From: Ruminococcaceae bacterium UBA3903
GTDB taxonomy: Bacteria; Bacillota; Clostridia; Oscillospirales; Acutalibacteraceae
Direction of reading: 5' to 3'
Assembly (NCBI GenBank): GCA_002391625.1
Contig: DGFJ01000010.1
Coordinates: 1-39,898, forward strand
DNA: 39,898 nucleotides
Shown here piece by piece: positions 8,879 to 16,110 of this stretch (its first letter is position 1; each line of letters opens with the position of its first letter). The notes beneath the pieces are model-generated. The model saw nothing but the letters and a program-made list of their open reading frames with translations, did no database searches and was not told the origin of the DNA. Position numbers and translations under genes: made by a program.

Positions 8879-10585
8879 TTAATCTTCCTGATAAACCTCT
8901 GAAACGGTATCCATAAATGTTTCAAAGGAAATAACGCCGTCAAATAAAAGCATTTGCAGATTTTCTCGTATGGATGTCATACCCTCTGAAACTGCTAAGG
9001 TATTAATCTGTTCGGTTGTTTTGCCCTCATTAATAGCTGTTTTTACCGCTCTGGTTATGGGCATTACCTCATGTACTGCAATACGACCTGAATAACCTAT
9101 TTGATTACATTTGTCACAGCCAACAGCCTTATATAATGTACGTTTTTCTGTCAAGGGCAAACTCAAAATTCTAAGCTCATCCTCTGTTGCCTGATATGCA
9201 GCCTTACATTCATTACACAAACGGCGCACAAGCTTTTGTGCTATAACGCCCAACATAGCTGATGCAACCATATAAGGCTCAACACCCATATCGATCAAAC
9301 GAATAATTGAGCTGGCGGCGTTATATGTATGGATTGTTGATAAAACCAAGTGACCTGTGATAGCGGCGCTGGCAGCTATATCCGCAGTTTCCTGATCACG
9401 AATCTCACCTACCATTATTATATCCGGATCCTGACGCAGAATAGAACGCAAAACGCTGGCAAAGGTTAATCCTGCCTTATCATTAATATCAACCTGTGTA
9501 ACACCAGGTATAACCATCTCAACTGGGTTCTCAACTGTTACTATGTTTACGTCCTCGTGGTTTAGGTCAGAAAGTGCCGTGTAAAGAGTAGTAGACTTAC
9601 CAGAACCTGTAGCACCAGACAGCAGAATAATTCCTCTGCTGGAGGTCAGCAGTGAATCAAACTTTTTTAAGTTCTCTGGTAAAAATCCTATGCTGTGCTT
9701 ATTAAGCTTTATTCCTAAAGCTGTTGTAATTCTGATAACAATTTTCTCACCAAAAACACAAGGCAGGTCAGACACACGCATATCTATTTTTTGATTTCCA
9801 ACCTTGTAGTGCAAACGACCATCCTGTGGTACTCTTTTTTCTGCTATATTCATGCCAGAAATGAATTTTATACGGCTGACAACAGATGGCGCCAGCTCCT
9901 TGCCTGTTTCCATATATTGTGTCAGCTTACCGTCAACACGAAACCGTATAATCATATTTTGTTCCTGTGGTTCAATATGAATATCGCTGGCCTTTAGCCT
10001 TACTGCGTCCTCCAACATATTATTAACAAATTTAATAATAGGCTGGTTGTCTATTTCCGCTTGTTCTTCTTCGGTAATGGCATTCTCGTTCTTTATCATT
10101 TGGTTAGCAACGAACTCCTGTGCTTCGTCATAAACCGCAGATTGGGAGTTAACATTAAACATCTCATCTTTTTTCTTTCTAAGCTGAGATGGCAGGCAAA
10201 CAGCCGTTTTTATCTTCATCTTTGTATAGTTGTTAATAGCATAAACCGCCTTGTAATCCAACGGGTTCGTCATAGCAACCAACAACATATTGTCCTGATT
10301 TTTCACTGGGATAACGTTATAATCCTCAATCATTGACTGTGGTAATAGTGACGCCATCTCCTCACTAATTAAATAATTATTAAGGTCAATTAATGGGATA
10401 CGCATCTTTTGGGACAGCATCTCATAAATCTGCTGTTCGTCAACCACAGCCTCCTTGATTAACGCATCCTCTATGGTGATGTCGGGATCATCAAGGTATT
10501 TGGATTGAACCTTTTTTATTGTTTTCAAAGATATTATTTCATTTTTTACTAACTCATTGCTAAGATTGAAAATCGAATTTCTCAT
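8879..10585 (-). CDS. pilB: type IV pilus assembly ATPase PilB
   Basis: A 568-aa extension ATPase of the GspE/PilB family, full length. It has an N-terminal MshEN/T2SSE_N domain (about 20-140), a central N2 domain with ASDIHIEP (199-206), Walker A GATGSGKST (324-332), Walker B DPDIIMVGEIRD (386-397) and the His box TGHLVLSTIHTYN. The zinc tetracysteine typical of assembly ATPases is intact as CNEC (457-460) and CDKC (490-493), which distinguishes it from PilT. The ATG follows GGGAGGATATATAATAT. It drives pilin addition at the PilC platform. Confidence 0.96.
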   Translation of the reverse strand: MRNSIFNLSNELVKNEIISLKTIKKVQSKYLDDPDITIEDALIKEAVVDEQQIYEMLSQKMRIPLIDLNNYLISEEMASLLPQSMIEDYNVIPVKNQDNMLLVAMTNPLDYKAVYAINNYTKMKIKTAVCLPSQLRKKKDEMFNVNSQSAVYDEAQEFVANQMIKNENAITEEEQAEIDNQPIIKFVNNMLEDAVRLKASDIHIEPQEQNMIIRFRVDGKLTQYMETGKELAPSVVSRIKFISGMNIAEKRVPQDGRLHYKVGNQKIDMRVSDLPCVFGEKIVIRITTALGIKLNKHSIGFLPENLKKFDSLLTSSRGIILLSGATGSGKSTTLYTALSDLNHEDVNIVTVENPVEMVIPGVTQVDINDKAGLTFASVLRSILRQDPDIIMVGEIRDQETADIAASAAITGHLVLSTIHTYNAASSIIRLIDMGVEPYMVASAMLGVIAQKLVRRLCNECKAAYQATEDELRILSLPLTEKRTLYKAVGCDKCNQIGYSGRIAVHEVMPITRAVKTAINEGKTTEQINTLAVSEGMTSIRENLQMLLFDGVISFETFMDTVSEVYQED

Positions 10586-10614
10586 ATATTATATATCCTC
10601 CCGAATATTTACAA

Positions 10615-11391
10615 CTAAAATGTTAACAGGTTTATATACCAAGCAATTAGTTGATTAATAGGTTCTATAAATATAAATGTGCAAACTGAACCAATACACA
10701 AAAATGGTCCAAATGGGAAGTACCTAGATACCTCTCCCTTTGCAAACAGTGAATACACCAACAAAAATACAACATAAATAAATGCAAATACTATAGCTGC
10801 AATTAATGCCCAAAATACATTTGGAAATCCCAAGGCTATACCTAAGGCTGCCATTAGCTTAACATCGCCAAAGCCCATACCCATTTTTCTAAAAATCAAT
10901 AAGGATATAACATTTACCAAATATAACGCACCACCTCCACAAAGACCACCTAAAAGCGGTGACCACCAAGTGGAAATAAAACGTTGTCCTGTGCATAAAT
11001 CGTATATTGCAAAACCAACGGAGAAAACCCCCAAGGCAATAACAAGCTGGTCAGGTATGATGGTGAATTTCCAGTCGCACATTGTTATTAACAGCAACAA
11101 ATATATTATAGCGGTAAGGAAAAGAGTATAAAGTGTAAAGCCATAAACAAGACCAGAAAGCACCAATACTAAAGCAAACAAAGCGGAAGTTATAATTCCG
11201 CTTTTTTTGTAAATATATCGAATACCTAACACCTTTTCATCAGGTTCTTCGTTGTAGTCGCACAGCCACCTTGCAGGGACAGCATTTAACAGCTTATACC
11301 CTGCAATACACAACAGCACGCCTACTACTATTAGAAATGCTAAAAATATTATTGTTGATATATCTGTAAAATTTAAAGTAAATATATTCAT
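10615..11391 (-). CDS. pilD: prepilin peptidase PilD (A24 family), reduced N-terminal domain
   Basis: A 258-aa polytopic membrane aspartyl protease that should cut the prepilins of this locus after the Gly of their leader. The two catalytic aspartates are visible as CDWKFTIIPD (Asp106) and GMGFGDVK (Asp176, the GxGD motif). The N-terminal region, which in bifunctional PilD is a methyltransferase domain with paired CxxC zinc motifs, is here about 95 residues with only a remnant GYKLLNAVPARWLCDYNEEP and no CxxC pair. N-methylation of pilins by this enzyme is therefore doubtful. It lies within the pilus operon, between pilO and pilB. Confidence 0.93.
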   Translation of the reverse strand: MNIFTLNFTDISTIIFLAFLIVVGVLLCIAGYKLLNAVPARWLCDYNEEPDEKVLGIRYIYKKSGIITSALFALVLVLSGLVYGFTLYTLFLTAIIYLLLLITMCDWKFTIIPDQLVIALGVFSVGFAIYDLCTGQRFISTWWSPLLGGLCGGGALYLVNVISLLIFRKMGMGFGDVKLMAALGIALGFPNVFWALIAAIVFAFIYVVFLLVYSLFAKGEVSRYFPFGPFLCIGSVCTFIFIEPINQLIAWYINLLTF

Positions 11392-11413
11392 AATAATCTC
11401 ATAAGCTTTCTAA

Positions 11414-12022
11414 TTATTTCTTTGTTGTAGCGGCTTGTGTAGAAGCCTGTGTAGGTGCTGGTGCTGTAGTATCAAAATAATACAGCGTCACATTTAGGCT
11501 GGTTGAGTATCCGCTGACACCCTCCTTAGGTGCCATATTAATAGTATTAATATAATAACAGCCCTTTGCATCCTGTTCCAAATAATGCAGCAGGTTTTGG
11601 GTAGTAGCCATATCGTTATCATATGAAAAGGTCAACACTACGCTGTACAGCGGTACACCAATGGAAGAAACTCTGCCCAAGCTATCCTGTTTGCTTTCTG
11701 AACGTGTTAGGTTAGTCATTGAAATACCCAGCTTTTGGAAAATGCTTTGTAATTCCTCCACAGAAGTATCAGCATCTACAAACAGATCCTTTTGTTTTGT
11801 ATCATACTGCTCCTGCAGCTCAGCTACCTTTTCCTCAACTGTCTTTTGGTTAGCTAAAACATTTTCATATTCTGCTATTTGTGCAACTGCTTCTGTATGC
11901 TTTGCCTCATATGTAGGATATTTCTGAATAAGTGGCATAAAAACCACAAACAAAAAGATTATAAATACAAACAGTATTATTCCAAGGGCTATAAAAGAAC
12001 CCGGTATTTTTTTACTTTTCAT
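11414..12022 (-). CDS. pilO: type IV pilus alignment protein PilO
   Basis: A 202-aa bitopic protein: short cytoplasmic tail, one membrane helix (about residues 9-32), a coiled-coil region rich in Glu, Lys and Ala (about 38-82) and a C-terminal ferredoxin-like domain (about 95-185) with a Thr/Ala/Pro tail. This is the PilO architecture; PilO pairs with PilN to align the platform. It begins 16 bases after the pilMN stop with a strong Shine-Dalgarno (GGGGAGG), consistent with a PilMN-PilO complex made in equal amounts. Sequence identity to PilO is low, as is usual, so the call rests on topology and order. Confidence 0.85.
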   Translation of the reverse strand: MKSKKIPGSFIALGIILFVFIIFLFVVFMPLIQKYPTYEAKHTEAVAQIAEYENVLANQKTVEEKVAELQEQYDTKQKDLFVDADTSVEELQSIFQKLGISMTNLTRSESKQDSLGRVSSIGVPLYSVVLTFSYDNDMATTQNLLHYLEQDAKGCYYINTINMAPKEGVSGYSTSLNVTLYYFDTTAPAPTQASTQAATTKK

Positions 12023-12038
12023 TACACTTTACCTCCCC

Positions 12039-13763
12039 TTAGTTCTTTTTGGTGGCAGCTTCAGTTGCTTTTTCTTTCGCTGCTTCTGCCGTTGTACTGC
12101 TGTCTGCTTTTTGACTTGTACTTAAAGACGCTGTGAAGCTATACATATGCTTTTCAGTATTTTCTGAAACAGTAAAGCTAGGTGCAAATTTAAAATATTC
12201 GTTATCCGATATACCATTTTTAACATCTAAGAAATCGGAGAACGTAGCAACCTCTCCGCTTACAGGTATTACTACTGTTTCAAGCTTGGTTTTTTCATCC
12301 CTAGTATGAGTTATGTTATATCCCTTGAAATTTTTAACCTTACTAACAAGCTGTTCATTCATTTGAATTAGAACATCCTGCATATAAAGCTTTTCCTTTG
12401 GCAGCAGCGCAACATCGCCCTCCTGACTGGATAAGTTTTTATTTAGCTTAGCCTGCTTTGCCAGCAATTCCTTTGGTGTGTCATACTTTGTCTGTGCCAT
12501 TGTAGCGGTGTCAATGCCCTCACGCACTGCTAAAAATCCGTACGCACCGCCTATAATAACCATTAAGGAGCATAACACAGCAATACCAATAACAGACATC
12601 TTTTTACCCGCTTGAATGTTCTTCGCCTTAGCAGCGCTAAGACCTATCATAAGGTTATTGTCAAATTGTGTACCGCAGTTCATAAGCTCGTTCATTACAA
12701 AGAACGCACCAGTTTTATAGAAATCATCTCTGGCTTGTATGGACAGCTCCGGTACTACGGTTTGAGAGTTAAAGCTGTCTGAAACAACATTAACCTCCTT
12801 TGCCATGTTAAAGCCACGGATATAATTAACTGCTCTGGGCATATAGCCTAAGAAGTCACTTAAGTATATCTGATCCAGCTCTAGGTTTAGGGACATTAAA
12901 ACAACGTGAAGATTACGCACAATATCCTCTATGGCTGTTTCTTTAATATCCTCTATTCTGCGTTCTGTTGTAGGATTTTTACAATCCTCCTCTAAGCCAT
13001 AGCCTGTTGTACGTATAAACTCTATTGCCTCCTCCAAGGCTATCTGTCTGTCCTCAGATATTATATGTGCCAGCTCACACAATGGAGAAACAAAGGAATG
13101 ACAGTACAAGGGCATTCCGTTTTTAATAATAATAATACGCACAGCGGCATAGTCCATGCTTATTAACGCTACCGTTTTATCAAAGCTGTATATGGAATGC
13201 TGTGATGCACCTATTAACGCTACCTCAGTTGGAATAACCTTTACCAAATTCAGCAGGTTATCCTTAAATGCTTCTGATAAATCAGCGATTAATGCCTTTG
13301 GCACTGCATATGATTTAGCTGTAATATCCGCATTAGCCTCCTTAGGCACACCATAATCTGTTAATATTACAGAAAAATCAGAAATAGCATCCCCTACAAT
13401 TTCCTGTATTTTAGAAATAGCAAGACTGTTAATAACCTTTTTGTTTGCCCTGATATGCTGGAACTCCTGACAAGTAAGGTCATAACCCTCTGCCATAATA
13501 ATTACTTCTTTAACCTCTGTCCTTTTCATCTGACGCAGTCCGTTTTTTACCATTTCAGCAAAAAGCTTTGGACACTCCCAAATGCTGTTCTTCTCATCTA
13601 AATCTGCCTGTTCAATAGGCATTATGTATGGGGAGGTAAATGAAAAAGGTATAATATCCTTTGATATAGCCTTTTTATTATCCTTGGACGTTAATTCTTT
13701 TACCGGCTCACAGGCTGTTAAGCATATGTATTCCTTTGTAACCTGTACCAAAACTGTTTTCAT
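12039..13763 (-). CDS. pilMN: PilM-PilN fusion protein
   Basis: A 574-aa fusion. Residues 1 to about 380 are a PilM-like actin fold, with an N-terminal short beta motif and a second-lobe segment TVALISMDYAAVRIIIIKNG. A single membrane helix (about 389-413) follows, then a coiled coil and a PilN-like extracytoplasmic domain ending in a Lys/Ala/Glu-rich tail. In Gram-negatives PilM and PilN are separate proteins joined by the PilN tail binding PilM; Clostridioides difficile also has a pilMN fusion. The ATG at 13763 follows AGGTGG by 8 bases; the in-frame GTG at 13775 overlaps that Shine-Dalgarno and is rejected. Confidence 0.88.
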   Translation of the reverse strand: MKTVLVQVTKEYICLTACEPVKELTSKDNKKAISKDIIPFSFTSPYIMPIEQADLDEKNSIWECPKLFAEMVKNGLRQMKRTEVKEVIIMAEGYDLTCQEFQHIRANKKVINSLAISKIQEIVGDAISDFSVILTDYGVPKEANADITAKSYAVPKALIADLSEAFKDNLLNLVKVIPTEVALIGASQHSIYSFDKTVALISMDYAAVRIIIIKNGMPLYCHSFVSPLCELAHIISEDRQIALEEAIEFIRTTGYGLEEDCKNPTTERRIEDIKETAIEDIVRNLHVVLMSLNLELDQIYLSDFLGYMPRAVNYIRGFNMAKEVNVVSDSFNSQTVVPELSIQARDDFYKTGAFFVMNELMNCGTQFDNNLMIGLSAAKAKNIQAGKKMSVIGIAVLCSLMVIIGGAYGFLAVREGIDTATMAQTKYDTPKELLAKQAKLNKNLSSQEGDVALLPKEKLYMQDVLIQMNEQLVSKVKNFKGYNITHTRDEKTKLETVVIPVSGEVATFSDFLDVKNGISDNEYFKFAPSFTVSENTEKHMYSFTASLSTSQKADSSTTAEAAKEKATEAATKKN

Positions 13764-13823
13764 ATATGACACCACCTATATAAATATAAAAGCATAATCG
13801 CTACCAATAGCAATATTAGCTTA

Positions 13824-13832
13824 ATTATAGCA
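13824..13832 (-). promoter_or_regulatory. extended -10 promoter before pilMN
   Basis: On the minus strand TGCTATAAT is a perfect extended -10 element about 60 bases upstream of the pilMN start. No good -35 is visible 17 bases upstream, as expected for extended -10 promoters. It would let the assembly genes be expressed apart from pilA. Confidence 0.5.
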
Positions 13833-13935
13833 CAAAATCCAGTATTTTCATAGTAAAATTTATCAAATAATATTTATTTACATTTACCAAAATGTATATA
13901 ATTATTGGAAGAATAACCTGTTTTTAAGCAGAACA

Positions 13936-13962
13936 AAAGGCCCGCTTTGTGGGCGAGCCTTT
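13936..13962 (-). terminator. weak terminator after pilA
   Basis: AAAGGC/GCCTTT with an inner CGC/GCG and one mismatch forms a hairpin 43 bases after the pilA stop. The following minus-strand tract is only TTTTG, so it probably allows read-through into pilMN and lowers the level of the assembly genes relative to pilin. Confidence 0.6.
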
Positions 13963-14005
13963 CAAAGAAATATCAATTTCCGCTTTCCTTAAACTTACGT
14001 AATTA

Positions 14006-14539
14006 TCAAGCAGCAGCAGGTGATTTAAGGTTTGTAACTAAAATGCTTGCATCAGGTGCACCAGCAGTGTTTGTTAGTGCGGTAAGACTAGAAACAGTTG
14101 CACCATTAATATCCTTTGTTGTATCAGTAGGAGCTACTACTACTACCTTGCCAATGTCTGCACTCCACATTGGATAATAATCTACATTGTTATAAGACTT
14201 TGCTACGAAAGCAGATGCAATACCCTTCTGTGTAGCTACAGTTGCAACTGTGATATTAGTAGCAGTAGTAGCATCACCAGCATCTTTATATGTTTCTGTG
14301 TTTCTAGCTGTGATGTCAGCCTGAGCCTCTTTGATTGCATACTCAATTGTCTGAGCATTTGTAAGAGCTGTGTTCTTACTAGATGTGTTGATGATAGAGC
14401 TAACAACTGGAATAGCGATAGCTGCTAGGATTGCTAGAATAGCGATAACTACAACTAGCTCTACTAGTGTGAAGCCCTTTTTGCTATTCTTCTTTGCCTC
14501 TTCGATTTTTGCTTCTTCGATTGTTTGAATTTCGTACAT
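14006..14539 (-). CDS. pilA: major type IV pilin PilA
   Basis: A 177-aa prepilin with a canonical class III signal: a charged leader of about 22 residues, then KKG|FTLVELVVVIAILAILAAIAIP with Glu at +5. The long alpha-1 helix continues through NTALTNAQTIEYAIKEAQADI, followed by a small Thr/Ala-rich globular domain without cysteine pairs. This is the typical form of Gram-positive major pilins. It is first in the locus, has its own promoter and a leader hairpin, and is followed by a weak terminator, all of which fit high expression of the main subunit. The start follows GAAAGAAGG. Related pilin-like proteins of Ruminococcus albus have been linked to attachment to cellulose. Confidence 0.93.
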   Translation of the reverse strand: MYEIQTIEEAKIEEAKKNSKKGFTLVELVVVIAILAILAAIAIPVVSSIINTSSKNTALTNAQTIEYAIKEAQADITARNTETYKDAGDATTATNITVATVATQKGIASAFVAKSYNNVDYYPMWSADIGKVVVVAPTDTTKDINGATVSSLTALTNTAGAPDASILVTNLKSPAAA

Positions 14540-14610
14540 TGGAAATACCTTCTTTCAAATTTTTTTATGTAACAGGTAAAATTTCACATCACCTGTTCCC
14601 AACGATAGTT

Positions 14611-14639
14611 ATGATAACACATTTACATTTTATTTACAA
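14611..14639 (-). promoter_or_regulatory. pilA promoter
   Basis: Minus-strand TTGTAA (14634-14639), a 17-base spacer and TATCAT (14611-14616). The start of transcription would lie about 65 bases upstream of the pilA ATG, leaving a leader that includes the AACAGGT/ACCTGTT hairpin. Confidence 0.5.
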
Positions 14640-14666
14640 GTAGTTTTTCAAAAGTTCACATAAAAT

Positions 14667-14695
14667 AGTCATATTGTACAAATCACAATATGACT
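14667..14695. terminator. perfect 11-bp hairpin, possible terminator of the CPBP gene
   Basis: AGTCATATTGT and ACAATATGACT flank a 7-base loop. Both sides are followed by short T-rich sequence. It is 224 bases after the CPBP stop, far for a terminator, and just upstream of the pilA promoter, so it may insulate the two or bind a regulator. Confidence 0.4.
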
Positions 14696-14918
14696 TTTAT
14701 TACAAAATAACTATTGACATAATCAATGCTGTGGCGGTTTATGGTTCTTTATAGCAAAATTTGTAAATTATTTTAGCGTTTATTGTATATTTTTCATAAT
14801 GCAACTAGCATTTAATGGTTAAAGTAATTAATACTATTTTATTATAAATTATGAACATTTTGAGGGCTATTTTGGTATTATAAATATTCTTACCTATGTC
14901 ATAACCCTGTTTTCTTAA

Positions 14919-15926
14919 TCACTGCATTGACATTTGGGTAACCGCTGTGGGCTGTGGCTTAGACCCTTTAACGTCCACAGGTACGTTTTTGCCCTTCATT
15001 AGCAGTAAAATGAAGATACCCGCTGTCAATACTATGGTAACACCTAAACCGCCCTCTAAACCAAAGGCACCACCATTTATCAGATCCATACCGCTGTTAA
15101 CATTAGAGGTTAAAATAGAATCCTGTGTGTTCATACCGCTGACAGCTATGCCATAAACATTGCCCTGTACAAAATTCCACATGGTGTGTACAGCACACAC
15201 ACCCCATAAGCTTCCACGTCTTAACATATACAAGCCTGCAAACCCACCAAACAATATGAGGTTTATCACCGCTAACACTGACAGTCCACTGTTCATCATA
15301 TGCAGACAGCCAAATATTACCGAGCTAACGCCAACGGCAGCCGCCAAGCTGTACCGTCTGGATATGGAGGTCAGCAAATAGCCACGGCACAAAATCTCCT
15401 CACCTGCACCCTGTATAATAAAACCGATAAAATATAAAACTATTGTACCCACCGCTATATTAGGTGCGAAGCCGGTTATTGTCATCCCCCCTGACAGCAC
15501 CGTAATACCAACAGCCACAGAAAAAATAATAAAGCCTATACCCAAGCCGATAAAATATTCCTTAGCAATATTTTTTTTACAAAAGCCCACCGAAAACAAG
15601 CTTCGTTTTTTAATTTTTGTGCAATAAATCAAGGCAGCAACGATGTTTCCTACACACGCAAACAGGGATACAATAACAAGCCACGACGGCATATTATATG
15701 CAATCTGAAAAATAGCTTCGGTGTCCACGTTACCACTATATATCATATTTTGGACAGCGTCGTTATTAAATATATACACCATGGAGGGTATAGTGGATAT
15801 AGACGACTGTAGGGTAACCGCTACCAAAAAAACAGCTAGGAAAATAAGTATCTCCACAAAAATATTATGACCCTTAGTTTTTTTGGCCTCTGTAATCATT
15901 GTTGGAACAGGTGTAATAAGCTTCAT
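14919..15926 (-). CDS. CPBP (CAAX/ABI) family intramembrane metalloprotease
   Basis: A 335-aa polytopic membrane protein with about eight hydrophobic segments. The CPBP glutamic intramembrane protease motifs are all present: EEILCR (176-181), FGCLH (His209) and HTMWN (247-251). Known roles of the family include CAAX-like processing, bacteriocin self-immunity and accessory functions in surface secretion; none can be assigned here. The ATG follows GAAAGGAAATATATT. It stands alone between the LRR-dockerin gene and pilA, both on the same strand, with its own promoter framed by an inverted repeat. Confidence 0.88.
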   Translation of the reverse strand: MKLITPVPTMITEAKKTKGHNIFVEILIFLAVFLVAVTLQSSISTIPSMVYIFNNDAVQNMIYSGNVDTEAIFQIAYNMPSWLVIVSLFACVGNIVAALIYCTKIKKRSLFSVGFCKKNIAKEYFIGLGIGFIIFSVAVGITVLSGGMTITGFAPNIAVGTIVLYFIGFIIQGAGEEILCRGYLLTSISRRYSLAAAVGVSSVIFGCLHMMNSGLSVLAVINLILFGGFAGLYMLRRGSLWGVCAVHTMWNFVQGNVYGIAVSGMNTQDSILTSNVNSGMDLINGGAFGLEGGLGVTIVLTAGIFILLLMKGKNVPVDVKGSKPQPTAVTQMSMQ

Positions 15927-15966
15927 AATATATTTCCTTTCAAATCAACTGGCATTTTTGTTTAGT

Positions 15967-16021
15967 ACAAATAAGCTTGGTATTTTCATTTTATATTATA
16001 CACAATATGCTTATTTGTCAA
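15967..16021 (-). promoter_or_regulatory. CPBP promoter flanked by a 10-bp inverted repeat
   Basis: Minus-strand TTGACA (16016-16021) and TATAAT (15995-16000) match consensus perfectly but are only 15 bases apart. A perfect inverted repeat, ACAAATAAGC (15967-15976) and GCTTATTTGT (16009-16018), frames the -10 and overlaps the -35, which looks like an operator. Confidence 0.5.
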
Positions 16022-16030
16022 GAAAAATAG

Positions 16031-16077
16031 CAGCCTAAAGTGGGTACACCTCCTTGGTGTACCCACTTTGTAAGCTG
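16031..16077 (-). terminator. terminator of the LRR-dockerin gene
   Basis: A perfect 14-bp stem (16037-16050 with 16056-16069, AAAGTGGGTACACC and its complement) around a 5-base loop, extended by CAGC/GCTG at the base (16031-16034, 16074-16077). On the minus strand it is followed by CTATTTTTC. It lies 34 bases after the gene's stop. Confidence 0.85.
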
Positions 16078-16110
16078 AAATGCCGATTATGAAAATTTAA
16101 ATTTAATATT

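Larger units (their letters stand above)
14540..14918. other. intergenic region upstream of pilA
   Basis: This 379-base gap holds the pilA promoter, an untranslated leader hairpin (AACAGGT 14571-14577 with ACCTGTT 14591-14597), a perfect 11-bp hairpin at 14667-14695 and about 220 bases of AT-rich sequence before the stop of the CPBP gene in which I see no gene. Confidence 0.6.
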
